From positions 806,001-870,000 of the forward strand of contig NZ_JACHMM010000001.1 in NCBI RefSeq assembly GCF_014204975.1: a stretch of 64,000 nt of DNA. Direction: 5' to 3'. Positions 46,481 to 54,291 of this stretch are shown piece after piece; within the stretch, counting starts at the first letter, position 1; each line of letters starts with the position of its first letter. The DNA is from Jiangella mangrovi. Its GTDB lineage: Bacteria > Actinomycetota > Actinomycetes > Jiangellales > Jiangellaceae. Both the position numbers and the translations under genes were made by a program. The notes beneath the pieces were generated by a model. It had not been told where the DNA came from and ran no database searches. It saw only the letters and a list, made by a program, of their open reading frames with translations.

Positions 46481-47731
46481 ATGGGGGTGTTCGGTGGGGT
46501 CGCTCGACGCCGCGCAGGGGCGTCGACGCGGGTACTGATCGTCGTTCAGAACATTCCGCTGCGCTACGACCGGCGGGTCCGCAACGAGTGCAGGGCACTG
46601 CTCGACGCCGGCTACGGCGTCACCGTCATCTGCCCGAAGGACACCGCCGACGAGCCTGACGAGCACGTGCTCGACGGCGTGGTCGTGCGGTCGTACCAGC
46701 CGCCGCCGGCCACGTCGGGGCTGGTCAGCTACCTGGTCGAGTTCATCGTCTGCTGGCTGCGCACGGCCCGGCTGTCGCTGCGCGCCGCCCGCGCCGAGGG
46801 CTTCGACGTCCTGCAGGCGTGCAACCCGCCGGACACCTACTGGCTGCTCGGGCTGCTGTGGAAGGTGCGCGGCAAGCGGTTCGTGTACGACCAGCACGAC
46901 CTGTGCCCCGAGGTCTACGAGGCGCGCTTCGGCAAGCGCGGCCTGCTCCACCGAGCGCTGTTGCTGCTCGAGCGGGCCACGTACGCCACCGCCGACCGCG
47001 TGGTGAGCCCGAACCCGTCGTACCAGGAGATCGCCCTCACCCGCGGCAAGCTGCCCATCGGGCGCACCGCCGTCGTCATGAGCTCGCCCGACCCGGAGCT
47101 GATGAAGCGCGGCGAGGCGCATCCGGAACTGCGCGGCGGCCGCGACTTCCTGGTCTGCTACATCGGCATCATGGGGCCGCAGGACGGCGTCGACCGCCTG
47201 CTCGACGCCGCCGCCCACTACGTGCACGTGCTGGGCCGGCGCGACACCCGGTTCGCGCTGCTGGGCTACGGCGACAGCCTCGACGACCTGCGCGCGCAGT
47301 CCACCCGTCTGGGGCTGGACGAGTGGGTGACGTTCACCGGGCGTGTCGACCAGGTCGAGCTGGGCCGCTGGCTGTCGACGGCGGACATCGGCGTCACGCC
47401 GGACCCGCCCTGCGAGTTCAACCACCGCTCGACCATGAACAAGACGCTCGAGTACATGGCGCACGCCGTGCCCGTGGTGGCGACCGACCTGCGCGAGACC
47501 ATGCGCTGCGCCGGGCCGGCCGCCGAGTACGTGCCCGACGGCGACCCGGTCGTCATGGCCAAGACCATCGCCGCGCTGCTCGACGACCCGCGCCGCCGCG
47601 CGCACATGGGTGCCGCCGGGCGCCAGCGCATCGAGACCGAGCTGGCCTGGCAGCTGCAGGCCACCGCCTACGTCGACCTCTACCACGGACTGCTGAACGC
47701 GAACGGCACCACCAACGGGGGGAACCAGTGA
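46481..47731 (+). CDS. Glycosyltransferase family 4 protein
   Basis: 416 residues with a GT-B fold. The N-terminal domain opens STRVLIVVQNIPLRYDRRVRNE, typical of surface-glycan GT4 enzymes; VYDQHDLCPEVYEARFG follows. The nucleotide-sugar site in the C-terminal domain includes YIGIMGPQDGVDRLLDA and FALLGYGDSLDDL, then VTPDPPCEFNHRSTMNKTLEYMAHAVPVVATD containing the EX7E-like region. Probably transfers a sugar in the surface-glycan pathway. The stop overlaps the cytidylyltransferase start by GTGA. Confidence 0.9.
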   Translation: MGVFGGVARRRAGASTRVLIVVQNIPLRYDRRVRNECRALLDAGYGVTVICPKDTADEPDEHVLDGVVVRSYQPPPATSGLVSYLVEFIVCWLRTARLSLRAARAEGFDVLQACNPPDTYWLLGLLWKVRGKRFVYDQHDLCPEVYEARFGKRGLLHRALLLLERATYATADRVVSPNPSYQEIALTRGKLPIGRTAVVMSSPDPELMKRGEAHPELRGGRDFLVCYIGIMGPQDGVDRLLDAAAHYVHVLGRRDTRFALLGYGDSLDDLRAQSTRLGLDEWVTFTGRVDQVELGRWLSTADIGVTPDPPCEFNHRSTMNKTLEYMAHAVPVVATDLRETMRCAGPAAEYVPDGDPVVMAKTIAALLDDPRRRAHMGAAGRQRIETELAWQLQATAYVDLYHGLLNANGTTNGGNQ

Positions 47732-48501
47732 AGACCGCCATTCTGGCCGGCGGACTCGGCAGCAGGCTGGCCGAGGAGACCGTCGTCCGGCCCAAGCCGA
47801 TGGTCGAGATCGGCGAGCGCCCGATCCTCTGGCACATCATGCGCCACTACCTGCACTACGGCCACGACGAGTTCGTCATCGCCTGCGGCTACAAGGGCGA
47901 GGTCATCAAGCGCTGGATGCTGGACTACGCGACGCTCAGCGCCGACGTCACGGTCCGGCCGCGCCGGGGCGAGGTGACGGTGCACCGCTCCGACGTCAGC
48001 GAGGACTGGGCGGTCGACGTCGTCGACACCGGGCAGACGACCAATACCGGCGGGCGCATCAAGCGGCTCGCCCCCTGGGTGGGCACCGACACGTTCATGC
48101 TGACCTGGGGCGACGGCGTCAGCGACGTCGACCTCGACGCGCTGCTGGCCTTCCACCGCAGCCACGGGCGCATCGCGACGCTGACCGCCGTCCGCCCGCC
48201 GGCGCGGTACGGCCACATCGTCACCGACGGCGACCAGATCGTCGAGTTCTCCGAGAAGCCGCAGATCGGCGAGGGCTGGATCAACGGCGCCTTCTTCGTG
48301 CTCGAGCCGGCGGTCTTCGACTACATCGAGGGCGACGACACCCAGTTCGAGAAGGAGCCCCTGGAGCAGCTGGCCAAGGACGGTCAGCTCATGGCCTACC
48401 ACCACCACGGGTTCTGGCAGTGCATGGACACCGTGCGCGAGAAGCACATCCTCGAAGAGTTGTGGCGCAGCGGGAACGCGCCCTGGAAGATCTGGGAGTA
48501 A
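47728..48501 (+). CDS. rfbF: Glucose-1-phosphate cytidylyltransferase
   Basis: 257 residues, the usual length. Converts glucose-1-phosphate and CTP to CDP-glucose, the entry to CDP-3,6-dideoxyhexoses and other CDP-sugars. Motifs: ILAGGLGSRLAEETVVRPKPMVEIGERPILWHIM (nucleotide loop and lysine), HDEFVIACGYKGEVIKRWMLDY, GVDTFMLTWGDGVSDVDL-like TFMLTWGDGVSDVDL (metal Asp), and HGFWQCMDTVREKHILEELW. GTG start 47728 coupled to the preceding glycosyltransferase. The following SDR and C-methyltransferases likely use its CDP-sugar. Confidence 0.93.
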   Translation: MKTAILAGGLGSRLAEETVVRPKPMVEIGERPILWHIMRHYLHYGHDEFVIACGYKGEVIKRWMLDYATLSADVTVRPRRGEVTVHRSDVSEDWAVDVVDTGQTTNTGGRIKRLAPWVGTDTFMLTWGDGVSDVDLDALLAFHRSHGRIATLTAVRPPARYGHIVTDGDQIVEFSEKPQIGEGWINGAFFVLEPAVFDYIEGDDTQFEKEPLEQLAKDGQLMAYHHHGFWQCMDTVREKHILEELWRSGNAPWKIWE

Positions 48502-48508
48502 CACCTCG

Positions 48509-49558
48509 ATGCGCATTCTCGTCACGGGCCACGACGGCTACATCGGCACCGTCCTCGTCCCGCTGTTCCAGCAGGCCGGGCACGAGGTCGTCGGAGTCGA
48601 CAACGGGCTCTTCTCCACCTGCGCGTTCGCACCGGACCGCGCCAAGCCCGACGCCGAGCTGCGTCTGGACATCCGCGACCTGCGCGAAGACCACTTCGAG
48701 GGCGTCGACGCGGTGGTCCACCTGGCCGGCATCTCCAACGACCCGGTGGGCGACCTCAACCCGTCGACCACCTACGACATCAACCACCTCGCCACCGTGC
48801 ACGTCGCCCGCACCGCCAAGGCCGCCGGCGTCCCGCGGTTCGCGTTCTCGTCCTCGTGCAGCATCTACGGCGCTCACGGCGACGACGTCCTCGACGAGTC
48901 CGCGGAGTTCTACCCGGTCACGCCGTACGGCGAGTCGAAGGTGCTGAGCGAGCGCGACCTCACCGCGCTGGCCGACGACGACTTCAGCCCGACGTTCCTG
49001 CGCAACGCGACGGCGTACGGCGTCTCGCCGCGGCTGCGCGGCGACCTGGTGGTCAACAACCTCACCGGGTACGCCGTCACCACCGGCCAGGTGCTGCTCA
49101 AGAGCGACGGCACCCCGTGGCGCCCGCTGGTGCACATCGAGGACATCGCCCGCGCGTTCCTGGCGGTCGTCGAGGCGCCGCGCGACCTCGTGCACCTCAA
49201 GGCCTACAACGTCGGGCGCACCGACGAGACGTACCGCATCCGCGAGGTCGCCGAGATCGTCGCCGAGGTCGTGCCGGACTCCGTCGTGAGCTTCGCGCCC
49301 GGCGCCGGCCCGGACAAGCGCAACTACCGCGTCGACTGCTCGCTGATCGCCCGCGAGCTGCCGTCCTTCCAGCCGCAGTGGACCGTGCGCCGCGGCGTCG
49401 AGGAGCTGTACGCCGCCTACCTCGAGACCGGCCTGACCGAGGACGACCTCACCGGCTCGCGGCTGCAGCGGATCAAGCACATCAAGGCCCAGCAGGAGAG
49501 TGGTCTCGTCGACGAGCAGCTCCGGGTCACCACCCTGAACGGAGCCACCCATGCCTGA
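48509..49558 (+). CDS. NAD-dependent epimerase/dehydratase (extended SDR) for nucleotide sugars
   Basis: 349 residues. The GHDGYIGTVL loop at the N-terminus binds NAD; VVHLAGISNDP, SSSCSIYG, and TPYGESK (catalytic Tyr-x-x-x-Lys) follow. The pattern differs from RfbG-type CDP-glucose 4,6-dehydratases, whose N-terminus and catalytic residues are distinct; it is closer to the SDRs commonly found with C-methyltransferases. Its exact reaction (epimerisation or dehydration) is undetermined. It starts 7 bp after rfbF; its stop overlaps the first methyltransferase by 8 bp. Confidence 0.88.
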   Translation: MRILVTGHDGYIGTVLVPLFQQAGHEVVGVDNGLFSTCAFAPDRAKPDAELRLDIRDLREDHFEGVDAVVHLAGISNDPVGDLNPSTTYDINHLATVHVARTAKAAGVPRFAFSSSCSIYGAHGDDVLDESAEFYPVTPYGESKVLSERDLTALADDDFSPTFLRNATAYGVSPRLRGDLVVNNLTGYAVTTGQVLLKSDGTPWRPLVHIEDIARAFLAVVEAPRDLVHLKAYNVGRTDETYRIREVAEIVAEVVPDSVVSFAPGAGPDKRNYRVDCSLIARELPSFQPQWTVRRGVEELYAAYLETGLTEDDLTGSRLQRIKHIKAQQESGLVDEQLRVTTLNGATHA

Positions 49559-50783
49559 CCCGATCCCCTGCCGCTCCTGCGGCTCCACGGACCTGCGGCC
49601 GTTCCTGTCGCTGGGCAAGACGCCGCTGGCCGACGCGCTGGTCACCGCCGACCGGCTGGACCGGACCGACCCGACCTTCCCGCTCGACGTCGCGTTCTGC
49701 CCCGGCTGCACGCTGGTGCAGATCCTCGAAGAGGTCCCCCCGCAGCAGCTGTTCGTCGACAACTACCTGTACTTCTCCTCGTTCTCCGACCACCTGCTGC
49801 GCCATTCCCGCGAGCACGTCGAGGGCCTGGTGAGGAACCGGGGGCTCAACGAGTCGAACTTCGTCGTCGAGCTGGCCAGCAACGACGGCTACCTGCTGCG
49901 CAACTTCCTGCCCCACGGCGTCAAGGTGCTGGGCGTCGACCCCGCGCCGGACCAGGCCAACGCGGCCCGCGAGGCCGGCGTGCCGACCATCGAGGAGTTC
50001 TTCGGCGTCGAGTCGGCGCGGCGCATCCGGGCCGAGCACGGTCCGGCGGACGTCATCATCGCCAACAACGTCATGGCGCACGTGCCGGCGCTGAACGACT
50101 TCGTCGGCGGCATGGCCGAGCTGCTCGCCGACGACGGCCTGATCACCGTCGAGAACCCGTGGGTCAAGGACCTCGTCGACCACGGTGAGTTCGACACGGT
50201 CTACCACGAGCACCTCTGCTACTACTCGTGCACGTCGGTCGACGCCCTGGTCCGCCGGCACGGCATGTTCCTCAACCACGTCGAGTACTTCCCCGACCTG
50301 CACGGCGGCACGCTGCGCTGGCACATCGGCAAGCGCGAGCAGGTCTCGCCCGACGCGCGCCGCATGCTCGACGCCGAGCTGGCCGCCGGCCTGACGACGT
50401 TCGGCTACTACGCCGACTTCGCGAACCGGGTCGAGAGCATCCGCTCCGGGCTGCGCTCGCTGCTCGAGGACCTCAAGGGCAGCGGCGCGACGATCGCCGC
50501 GTACGGCGCCGCCGCCAAGGGCAGCACGATGATCAACTACGTCGGCCTCGGCACCGAGCTGATCGACTTCGTCGTCGACCGGAACACCTGGAAGCAGGGC
50601 AAGTACATGCCCGGCGTGCACGTGCCGATCCGCCCGGTCGAGGCGCTGCTCGACGAGCAGCCCGACTACGTGCTGGTGCTGGCCTGGAACTTCCTCGCCG
50701 AGATCCTGGAGCAGCAGCAGGAGTACCGGCAGCGCGGCGGCCGCTTCATCCGTCCCGTCCCGGCCCCGGAGATCCTGCCATGA
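49551..50783 (+). CDS. NDP-sugar C-methyltransferase-like protein 1 (TylC3/NovU type)
   Basis: 410 residues. Four cysteines (7, 10, 50, 53) form the N-terminal zinc domain (PF08421-like); the SAM site is VVELASNDGYLLRNFL (105-120); the catalytic region VYHEHLCYYS carries the Tyr-His-Glu-His pattern of TcaB9-type enzymes; a C-terminal Rossmann-like domain starts with AAYGAAAKGSTMINY. It probably adds a methyl group at C-3 of a 4-keto NDP-sugar. First of three tandem paralogues, with the most complete active site. Confidence 0.9.
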   Translation: MPDPIPCRSCGSTDLRPFLSLGKTPLADALVTADRLDRTDPTFPLDVAFCPGCTLVQILEEVPPQQLFVDNYLYFSSFSDHLLRHSREHVEGLVRNRGLNESNFVVELASNDGYLLRNFLPHGVKVLGVDPAPDQANAAREAGVPTIEEFFGVESARRIRAEHGPADVIIANNVMAHVPALNDFVGGMAELLADDGLITVENPWVKDLVDHGEFDTVYHEHLCYYSCTSVDALVRRHGMFLNHVEYFPDLHGGTLRWHIGKREQVSPDARRMLDAELAAGLTTFGYYADFANRVESIRSGLRSLLEDLKGSGATIAAYGAAAKGSTMINYVGLGTELIDFVVDRNTWKQGKYMPGVHVPIRPVEALLDEQPDYVLVLAWNFLAEILEQQQEYRQRGGRFIRPVPAPEILP

Positions 50784-51961
50784 GCACCGCCTGCCCCGCC
50801 TGCGGCTCCGGCGACGCGCGCTCGTTCTACCAGTGCGCCGACGTGCCCGTGCACAGCTGCCTGCTGGTCGACGACGAGCGGACGGCGCTGGACTTCCCGC
50901 GCGGCGACCTCGACCTGATGTTCTGCACGGCCTGCGGCTTCGTCTACAACCGGCTGTTCGACCCGGCGCACAACGCGTACTCGTCGGACTACGAGGAGAC
51001 CCAGGGATTCTCGGCCCGTTTCCAGGACTTCATCGCCGACCTCGCCGGGCAGTGGGTCGACCGCTACGACCTCACCGGCAAGACGGTCATCGAGATCGGC
51101 TGCGGCAAGGGCGAGTTCCTCACCGAGATGGTGCGCGCGGGCGCGGCGCACGGCATCGGTGTGGACCCCGGCGTGCACCCGGAGCGGATCCCCGACGACG
51201 TCGTCGACCGCACCACCTGGGTCCAGGGGTTCTTCCCCCGCGACTATCCGGAGCTGCACGCCGACGCCGTCATCTGCCGGCACACGCTGGAGCACATCGC
51301 CCCGGTGGCCGACTGGATGCGCACGGTGCGCGCCGCCATCGGCGACCGCACCGACACGGCGGTGCTGTTCGAGCTGCCCGACGTTCGCCGGGTGCTCGAG
51401 GAGGGCGCGTTCTGGGACGTCTACTACGAGCACTGCTCGTACTTCTCGACCGGCTCGCTGGCCCGGCTGTTCCGGCGCACCGGCTTCGAGGTGCTGAACC
51501 AGTGGACCGCCTACGACGACCAGTACCTCATCGTCGAGGCGCGGCCGTCGGCCGCGCCGGCGCCGGGCACGCCCGAGGCCGTCGAGGGTGACCTCGACGC
51601 CGTCGGGCTGGCCGCCGACCGGTTCGCCGCCGCGCACGCCGCGATGATGAACCGCTGGCGCGAGCGGCTGCGGCACGTCGCCGACGGCGGCGGGCGCAGC
51701 GTCATCTGGGGCTCGGGTTCGAAGGGCGTCGCGTTCCTCGCCGCCCTCGGCGCCGACGCCGGACTGGTCGAGGCCGCCGTCGACATCAACCCGTTCAAGC
51801 ACGGCCGCTACATGGCCGGCAGCGGGCACCGCATCATCGCGCCGAAGGAGCTCATCGAGCTGCGGCCGGACCTCGTGATCGCGATGAACTCCGCCTACCT
51901 GGACGAGATCGGCCGCGACCTCACGACCATGGACGTCGCCACCACGCTGGAGGCGGTGTGA
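50780..51961 (+). CDS. NDP-sugar C-methyltransferase-like protein 2
   Basis: 393 residues, ATG 50780 overlapping the previous stop by ATGA. N-terminal zinc cysteines are in CPACG and CTACG. SAM motif VIEIGCGKGEFL; the catalytic region reads VYYEHCSYFS, retaining Tyr, Glu and His of the site. The C-terminal domain has WGSGSKGVAFLAAL. Divergence from paralogue 1 is considerable. It may act on a different carbon or sugar, or be a bifunctional partner. The stop overlaps the third gene. Confidence 0.88.
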   Translation: MSTACPACGSGDARSFYQCADVPVHSCLLVDDERTALDFPRGDLDLMFCTACGFVYNRLFDPAHNAYSSDYEETQGFSARFQDFIADLAGQWVDRYDLTGKTVIEIGCGKGEFLTEMVRAGAAHGIGVDPGVHPERIPDDVVDRTTWVQGFFPRDYPELHADAVICRHTLEHIAPVADWMRTVRAAIGDRTDTAVLFELPDVRRVLEEGAFWDVYYEHCSYFSTGSLARLFRRTGFEVLNQWTAYDDQYLIVEARPSAAPAPGTPEAVEGDLDAVGLAADRFAAAHAAMMNRWRERLRHVADGGGRSVIWGSGSKGVAFLAALGADAGLVEAAVDINPFKHGRYMAGSGHRIIAPKELIELRPDLVIAMNSAYLDEIGRDLTTMDVATTLEAV

Positions 51962-53112
51962 GCGGGCTGACGTCCTGCCTGGCCTGCGGTGGCGAGCGCC
52001 TGAAGGGCGTCGCCGACCTCGGCGCCTCCCCGGTGCTCACGGGCGCGCTCTTCGACGACCGCGAGCGCGCCCGCGGCGCCGTGCACGGACGGCTCGACCT
52101 CGCCGCCTGCCTCGACTGCGGCCACGTCCAGAACGTGGCGTTCGACCCGGAGCTGGTCGAGTACGACGTCAGCTACGACAACTCGCTGCACTTCTCCGGC
52201 ACGTTCCAGGCCTATGCCGACGAGCTGGTCGAGCGGCTGGTGCGCCAGTACGACGTCCGCGGCACCCACGTGGTCGAGATCGGCTCGGGCAAGGGCGACT
52301 TCCTCGCCGCGCTCGCGGCCGCCGGCGGCAACACCGGGACCGGTTACGACCCGACGGTGGAGCCGCAGACCCGGATCGAAGGCGTGCGCCTAGTGCAGGA
52401 CTACTTCCGCCCCGGCGACCAGGTCGAGCCGTACGGCCTGCTGGCCTGCCGGCACGTGCTGGAGCACCTGGACGACCCGGCCGCGCTGCTGGCCTCGCTG
52501 GTGCCGGACGCGCCCGCGGGCGCGCTGTACTACGTCGAGGTGCCGTCGGCGGAGTTCAACTTCGGCCCCGACGGGCTCTGGGACTGCATCTACCCGCACG
52601 TCTCCTACTTCTCGGCCGAGTCGCTGGCGGCGCTGCTGCTGCGCTCCGGCTTCGAGATCGTCTCGCTGGAGCGTTCCTTCCACGGCCAGTTCCTGTCCGC
52701 AGAGGTGCGCGTCGGCGACGGCGGCAGCGGTGCGGCCGGCTTCGGCAACCCGAGCGGCCACCTGGCCGTCGTCGGCGAGTTCGGCCGCCGCCACCACGAG
52801 GCGGTCGAGCGCTGGCGCGCCGACGTGGCCGCCGCGGGCGAGCGCGGGCAGACCGTCGTCGTGTGGGGCGCCGGGTCCAAGGGGGTCAACTTCCTCAACG
52901 CCGTCGACCCCGAGGGCGCCCTGGCCGCCGTCGACATCAACCCCCGCAAGCACGGGAGGTACCTGCCCGGCGGCGGGCACCGCGTCGTCGCTCCGGAGTC
53001 GCTGCGCGACCTCGACGTGTCGACGGTCGCGGTGACCAACCCGGTCTACCGCGACGAGATCGCGCGCTCGCTGGCCGAGCTGGGTGTGCCGGCCGCCGTC
53101 GTCACGGTGTGA
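51958..53112 (+). CDS. NDP-sugar C-methyltransferase-like protein 3, altered active site
   Basis: 384 residues from GTG 51958. The same architecture is seen: zinc cysteines CLACG and CLDCG, SAM motif VVEIGSGKGDFL, and C-terminal WGAGSKGVNFLNAV. In place of Tyr-x-Glu-His the catalytic region reads CIYPHVSYFS: Glu is Pro and the first Tyr is Ile, with only His kept. The enzyme may have changed chemistry or be non-catalytic. Its 3' end overlaps the convergent nucleotidyltransferase gene by 11 bp. Confidence 0.87.
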   Translation: MSGLTSCLACGGERLKGVADLGASPVLTGALFDDRERARGAVHGRLDLAACLDCGHVQNVAFDPELVEYDVSYDNSLHFSGTFQAYADELVERLVRQYDVRGTHVVEIGSGKGDFLAALAAAGGNTGTGYDPTVEPQTRIEGVRLVQDYFRPGDQVEPYGLLACRHVLEHLDDPAALLASLVPDAPAGALYYVEVPSAEFNFGPDGLWDCIYPHVSYFSAESLAALLLRSGFEIVSLERSFHGQFLSAEVRVGDGGSGAAGFGNPSGHLAVVGEFGRRHHEAVERWRADVAAAGERGQTVVVWGAGSKGVNFLNAVDPEGALAAVDINPRKHGRYLPGGGHRVVAPESLRDLDVSTVAVTNPVYRDEIARSLAELGVPAAVVTV

Positions 53113-54232
53113 CGCGGCCGGCCTCGGTCTCGACGCCGGCGAGGTAGACGTCGAGGTCGGCGCGCGTGGCGGTGTCGGTGGGCCCGGGCGGCCGCTGCTC
53201 GGGCCCGACGCGGTCGACCACGCCGTGGCCGAACCGGCTGACCAGCTCGCGCAGTGACGCGCCGCCCGTGCGGCGGGCCGAGCGGGCCACGATGCGTGCC
53301 AGCGTGGCCTCGCGGGACAACGCCGGGACGGGCGAGAGCCGGTCGGTGGCGCGCAGCACCAGCCGGTAGGGCGCCGACGAGAGCAGCTCGGCCTCGGCCT
53401 CGCGCGGGACCGGCGTGCCCAGCAGCCGCCGCGCCCGGCCGAGCACGACGGCCAGCGCCGGCCCGGCACCCCAGTCGCGGGCCCGCTCGACGACGTCGTC
53501 CCAGCGCTGCACCCGCCGGGCGAGCGCATCGACGTCGACGAGCAGCAGCATCCGGTCGGCGCCGGTCAGGGTGGCGTGCAGGCAGGCGTGCACCAGGGAG
53601 TCGACGGGGTCGAGGGTCCAGGCCACCCCGAGCCCGACCGGCACCTGGACGCGCCGGGACAGCAGCTCGCGGGTGCCGATGGAGAACTCGACCCGCTCGG
53701 TCTTCATGTTGAGCATGGCCCAGTGCAGGTCGATGATCAGGCCGGCGGGCGTGCGCACGTGCATCTCGCCGGGCGTGGCGCGGTAGCGCAGCGCCTCGGG
53801 CGGGTCGACCACCTGCCAGCCGGCATCGAGCAGCCGGTCGACCCCGCGGCGCAGGTCGGCTGGGTCGAGCAGGATGTCGAGGTCCTGGTAGGTGCGGATG
53901 CCCGGCACCGGGTGCGCCGTCTCGGACAGCACCGGCCCCTTGAACGCGACCCACGAGAGATCGTCGAACAGCTCGCCGAGGGCGCCGAGCGTCGCCACCG
54001 CCCGCAGGTGGTGGGCCATGGCCGCGTTGCGGTCGGGGCGCAGCGCCTCGGCCAACGGCAGGCCGGCCCGGCGCAGGACCACGTGCGCGAGCGGCGCCAC
54101 GCGGTGCCGGCGGACCGCGGCGACGAACCCGGCCTCGGCCTCGGGCGACGCGCCGACCCGCGGCGTCTCGCTCCGGGAGACGGCGAGCACGGCGGCGGCC
54201 GCGCCGCGCGCACTACTCCCCACCGGCCACAC
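53102..54232 (-). CDS. Uncharacterised nucleotidyltransferase-family protein (NTP_transf_5-like)
   Basis: 376 residues from GTG 54232. The motif VAFKGPVLSE followed by IRTYQDLDILLDPADLRRGVDRLLDAGW is the nucleotidyltransferase-fold core of NTP_transf_5-type proteins, with the Asp-x-Asp pair, and DLHWAMLNM follows. Family members occur in exopolysaccharide and lasso-peptide clusters together with PqqD-like and HprK-like proteins, as here (44.9-45.9 kb). The substrate is unknown. It converges with the third methyltransferase and is upstream of a strong terminator. Confidence 0.8.
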   Translation of the reverse strand: MWPVGSSARGAAAAVLAVSRSETPRVGASPEAEAGFVAAVRRHRVAPLAHVVLRRAGLPLAEALRPDRNAAMAHHLRAVATLGALGELFDDLSWVAFKGPVLSETAHPVPGIRTYQDLDILLDPADLRRGVDRLLDAGWQVVDPPEALRYRATPGEMHVRTPAGLIIDLHWAMLNMKTERVEFSIGTRELLSRRVQVPVGLGVAWTLDPVDSLVHACLHATLTGADRMLLLVDVDALARRVQRWDDVVERARDWGAGPALAVVLGRARRLLGTPVPREAEAELLSSAPYRLVLRATDRLSPVPALSREATLARIVARSARRTGGASLRELVSRFGHGVVDRVGPEQRPPGPTDTATRADLDVYLAGVETEAGRVTP

Positions 54233-54240
54233 CCCCCAAA

Positions 54241-54276
54241 GACGACCCGGACGGCAACAGTACCGTCCGGGTCGTC
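54241..54276 (-). terminator. Intrinsic terminator of the malectin/beta-helix gene
   Basis: GACGACCCGGACGG (54241-54254) pairs perfectly with CCGTCCGGGTCGTC (54263-54276) across an 8-nt loop. It lies 15 bp after the stop of the minus-strand gene and before the nucleotidyltransferase start, separating the two transcripts. Confidence 0.75.
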
Positions 54277-54291
54277 ATGGAGCATCCCGAA

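Noticed and set aside
44903-54232. Lasso peptide biosynthetic cluster
   Set aside because: PqqD-like, HprK-like and nucleotidyltransferase genes occur in some lasso clusters, but no asparagine-synthetase-like cyclase, transglutaminase-like protease or precursor peptide is visible.
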